NCBI GenBank assembly: GCA_001584585.1
Contig: LSYV01000008.1
Location: 1,636,317-1,693,008, forward strand
Length of the DNA: 56,692 bases
Direction of reading: 5' to 3'
Origin: Gonium pectorale
Taxonomy: Eukaryota; Chlorophyta; Chlorophyceae; Chlamydomonadales; Volvocaceae
In this document: positions 52,993 to 56,692 of the stretch, piece after piece
Numbering within the stretch: the stretch's first letter is position 1
Layout: every line of letters starts with the position of its first letter
Made by a program: the position numbers and the translations under genes
Notes under the pieces: generated by a model
Databases searched by the model: none
What the model was told of the DNA's origin: nothing
What the model saw: the letters and a program-made list of their open reading frames with translations, nothing else

Positions 52993-55798
52993 CGTGGTGG
53001 TGGTGGAAGAAACAAGCCAGAGCTTGCTTTACTGCGTGGCAGGCCTTTATGTGAGGCACGCCAGCTCAGTGGTGCCGAAGTGGTTGAGCGTTGCCGGGGA
53101 GGGCGTTGCTGTAGGTGCGCCCCGGGCACCTGGCGTAACTGCAGTTTATGCATGGTTGTATATTCAAGTTTATCACGCTATGGTTGTCTCTGCTTATCAC
53201 CACGTCTCTACTGTCTTCCCAGCGAAGAGTATGGCGCGTTCACTGCAGAAGCGGGTACTCACAAGGGTCCTAGTCGGAGCGGCCGTGCTCACGTAAAGTC
53301 GCGATGTGTTGCACAAGTGCCCATTGGGCTCAGCATGGCAAGTTGTAACCTGGTGGAACATCGTCAATGTAGGAACATGTGCGGCACCGGCGGCACCATG
53401 GTCGAAGCTAGAGTGCAAGGAGGTTTCAACCCGTATCGGTACGCCCCGTCACGCGTTCCGACCCGTTTCCTTTCTTCACTAGCCCATGGTCCAGGCGGTC
53501 AGCCGGGGCAGGGGAGCGGGCTCTTCAGCGGGCGTTTGTCGTTCGGCTGAACGAATCACCCTAGCGGAAGATGTCCAGGCTGGATACAAGGAAGGCTACC
53601 TCTATGGTGTACGGTCATATCCAGTCAGGACCTTGGGCAGGACGGCCTCGAGCCGTCCCTGTTTCAGGTCAACATACCGCCGCTGCATACGCGAGTCTGG
53701 TAACAACTGGTTGCCAATGGACCGCTGGCGCCGCACGGCACAGCCTGGCGGAGAAGGCGATGCCTCGGAGCAAGCCCTAAAAACAATGACCCGCTGGCAG
53801 GCTGTGCCGTCCGGGAAAAGGGGCGCGCGACCTTACATGCTTTGCTGTCGGGACGAAACAGGTTCCGCGATGTAGTATGTTCCGTGGGTTCAGTTAGCCC
53901 TTCCAGTTCCCCCGGGTTTGGCACGCCGAGTCGGTTGGTAGTTGCCACGTGTCATATCTGCATCAGTATCTGCTGTGTCTTGAGTTACATTGGACATATG
54001 TTGGTGTCATGTATCAAACTAGCGTGCTGAGAACCGTGCTCGTCGTACTTGTCACAGTGTGAGGGCCCAGTGTCAGGCCGCAGACCTGCGACGGCTGCGA
54101 GGTGCCGCAGATCCGGGCGTTGGTGCGTTAGTTGGCTGCGCAACTATTGATATACTGGTCGTTTACCCGATAGGCTGTAGGAATTCCAGCGAAGCGGTCG
54201 AGGCAAGGAGGCCTCCGGTAGCTGGCAGCCATCGTCCCGAGAGGTTGCAGGAGGCACCTTCGGTGGTGTGAACGGTATGAACAAACGGCAGGGCCCTTGC
54301 TGCGGACTCTGCTCTGGGCTGAACGAATGATCCTGCCCACAGGGCCGGGTCCACCGAATTCTTGGTGGGTTTTCCGTGACCATTCAACGCCTGGCAAAGG
54401 AGATAACAAGGCTGCCCGCCCCTCAGCGCCTACGCCTTTACGCCTCAGGTGCGGATGTCATGCTGGGTTACAGGCATAGCGGATTTACTGGCACAGCCTG
54501 GACATGCGCAGATGCGCAGGATAATGCACGTATGGTTAGCGGGACAGAGTTTCCGCTGAGCCTAAGCCGGTATGGTATTGACATGCGTGCGTGCCTATGT
54601 TTGGGTCGGTGTGGGTCAGTTACCTTCTGCCCTTTCTGAGACGCAAGGCTATTGTATAACGAGTAGATTATGTATCCAGCATTGCATATTATCGCCGGTT
54701 CTGGAATCAGGCGAAGAACTGAGAAGATTGGTGGTTTCCAGCAGCGGCGCCTTTGGCAGCCAGGAGCGCTAGAGAAAGGAGCCACATTGAGCTTGGGAGG
54801 CGAGGTGCAACGCCGACACGGCCACGGTGGACACGGTACCGTCCTTGACGCTGGACCACACTACACCACCGCTTCCGATACCGAACCAGTAGCCGTGGAG
54901 CTCCATGGACCTGACATGGCCATCAAGCCCGTTTCGCGGGCATCAGCGTTGGGACGGCATCCCCGCCGGGGCCCCAAAGAGGATGAAAGGGTGTCAGCAA
55001 CCGTCATTTATGTGCAGTTACAACGGGTAAGGCGGTGATAAGGGCTTATGCTGCACGTGCTTACAACCCGCCCCTCCGACACGTGCCCTCCGAACGCATG
55101 GCTTGTTCGAGCGTGGGCAGCGCTGCGGCGCGTTTACTAGTCTCCTGGTTGGGGTTCACTGTTGCTGATCAAAGGGTGATAGCGGCCCCTGCTCCCTGTG
55201 CCTCTCGTTTAGGCGGTTGTAGTAAAGCCCACACAAACGTCCAGAGGGCGGCCCTGGGTTATCCATAGCTTTGGGCCTTGTTGTAACGAAGATTCAATTA
55301 CGAACTGGGAAACAGGTTGAGAACCACCCTGAGGCCTGAATGAGGCACCCTTCACCACGTGACCCAACATCCCCAAGCATTCCTCACCCTACGGACGACG
55401 AGTCGCTAAGCGCAATGAATGCCACCTTCTGTAGCGCTTACTCTTCGTACTATCCTCGTCACTCCAGCTGCAGCCAACAATTTGAATGTTTGACAACGAA
55501 TTGCACAGCAAAAAGTACCGCAAAGATAGACGTGGAACAAAGCGGCAGCGGCTTCCGCATTGCTGCAACAGACGTCATCGCTTCCGGCGCCCTTCGCGCA
55601 TTTGGCCGTACGCATACGGCACGTCGAATTTTCTAAGCATGGCCGCTACTTAATGCCCCCGCGCGCCTCTACCTTTCCATTCCAGGCTCACAGACCCATA
55701 CATATACACTCTACATCACCGCTCTTGACATACGCAGAGGCGCGCCACCGCGTCCCTGATCCTCACCCCCTCGACCGGCGTTCCGCCCTCGTCCAACC
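52993..55798. other. Long intergenic region before beta-tubulin
   Basis: About 2.8 kb without a supported gene. It contains the second copy of the dispersed repeat (53686-53812, minus) and a TGTAA at 53344-53348 for the preceding gene. Open frames such as 54670-55038 (plus, 122 codons) have no recognisable motif. The last few hundred bases should be the beta-tubulin promoter; a TATA-like ATATAC lies near 55702, about 95 bases before the ATG. Volvocine tubulin promoters usually carry several tub boxes, but I could not place them confidently. Confidence 0.45.
53686..53812 (-). repeat. Dispersed repeat, copy 2 (about 127 bp)
   Basis: Read on the minus strand this begins GGACGGCACAGCCTGCCAGC and ends with GGTCCATTGGCAACCAG and GTTACCAGACTCGCG. 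It matches both ends of the copy at 532-661 with scattered differences and a divergent centre. The two copies are in opposite orientation, about 53 kb apart. Confidence 0.55.

Positions 55799-56692
<894 letters not shown>

Noticed and set aside
54670..55038. 122-codon plus ORF upstream of beta-tubulin
   Set aside because: No recognisable domain and no continuation by splicing; not supported as a gene.

Overview
This window is nuclear DNA from a green alga of the volvocine lineage (Chlamydomonas, Gonium, Volvox and relatives). Four things point there: a beta-tubulin gene with introns after codon 8, inside codon 57 and inside codon 132; dense short introns with GT/GC-rich donors and TGCAG-type acceptors; TGTAA poly(A)-type signals 200-350 nt after several stop codons; and Ala/Gly/Gln-rich linkers inside otherwise conserved proteins. 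I rebuilt gene models by joining open segments across GT..AG introns. For six genes (CDKL kinase, CK2 alpha, SFI1-like, SFT2, CAF-1 large subunit, helical protein) the phases of every exon add up to an intact frame.

Layout, left to right. 1-2466: intergenic, with a non-LTR retrotransposon 3' remnant (minus strand) and one copy of a dispersed repeat. 2467-7882 (+): CDKL-family protein kinase with a tail of about 950 residues. 9427-11621 (+): divergent casein kinase II alpha. 12848-17365 (-): an unusual multidomain RNA protein, apparently with a ProRS-type anticodon-binding domain, an RRM and a TGS1-type cap methyltransferase; it is interrupted by a 569-base assembly gap. 17647-24319 (+): SFI1-like, probable centrin-binding protein, head to head with the previous gene. 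25210-37133 (-): a long, many-exon PH-RCC1-coiled-coil-BRX protein of the plant PRAF type, without a visible FYVE finger. 37982-~38440 (-): a partly resolved gene with an eIF4B-like motif. 39740-40953 (-): SFT2 Golgi membrane protein. 41275-49744 (+): CAF-1 large subunit (FAS1/p150), 20 exons, with a canonical PCNA-binding motif. 50165-52992 (+): unrecognised alpha-helical protein. 52993-55798: intergenic, with the second copy of the dispersed repeat. 55799 to the window end (+): beta-tubulin, cut by the window edge.

The genes are mostly unrelated housekeeping and cytoskeletal functions, not an operon-like system. There is a loose microtubule/cilium theme (CDKL kinase, SFI1-like protein, beta-tubulin), but it may be chance. 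The candidate most worth follow-up is the anticodon-binding/RRM/TGS1 fusion. I saw no CRISPR array, rRNA, tRNA or bacterial-style defence system.
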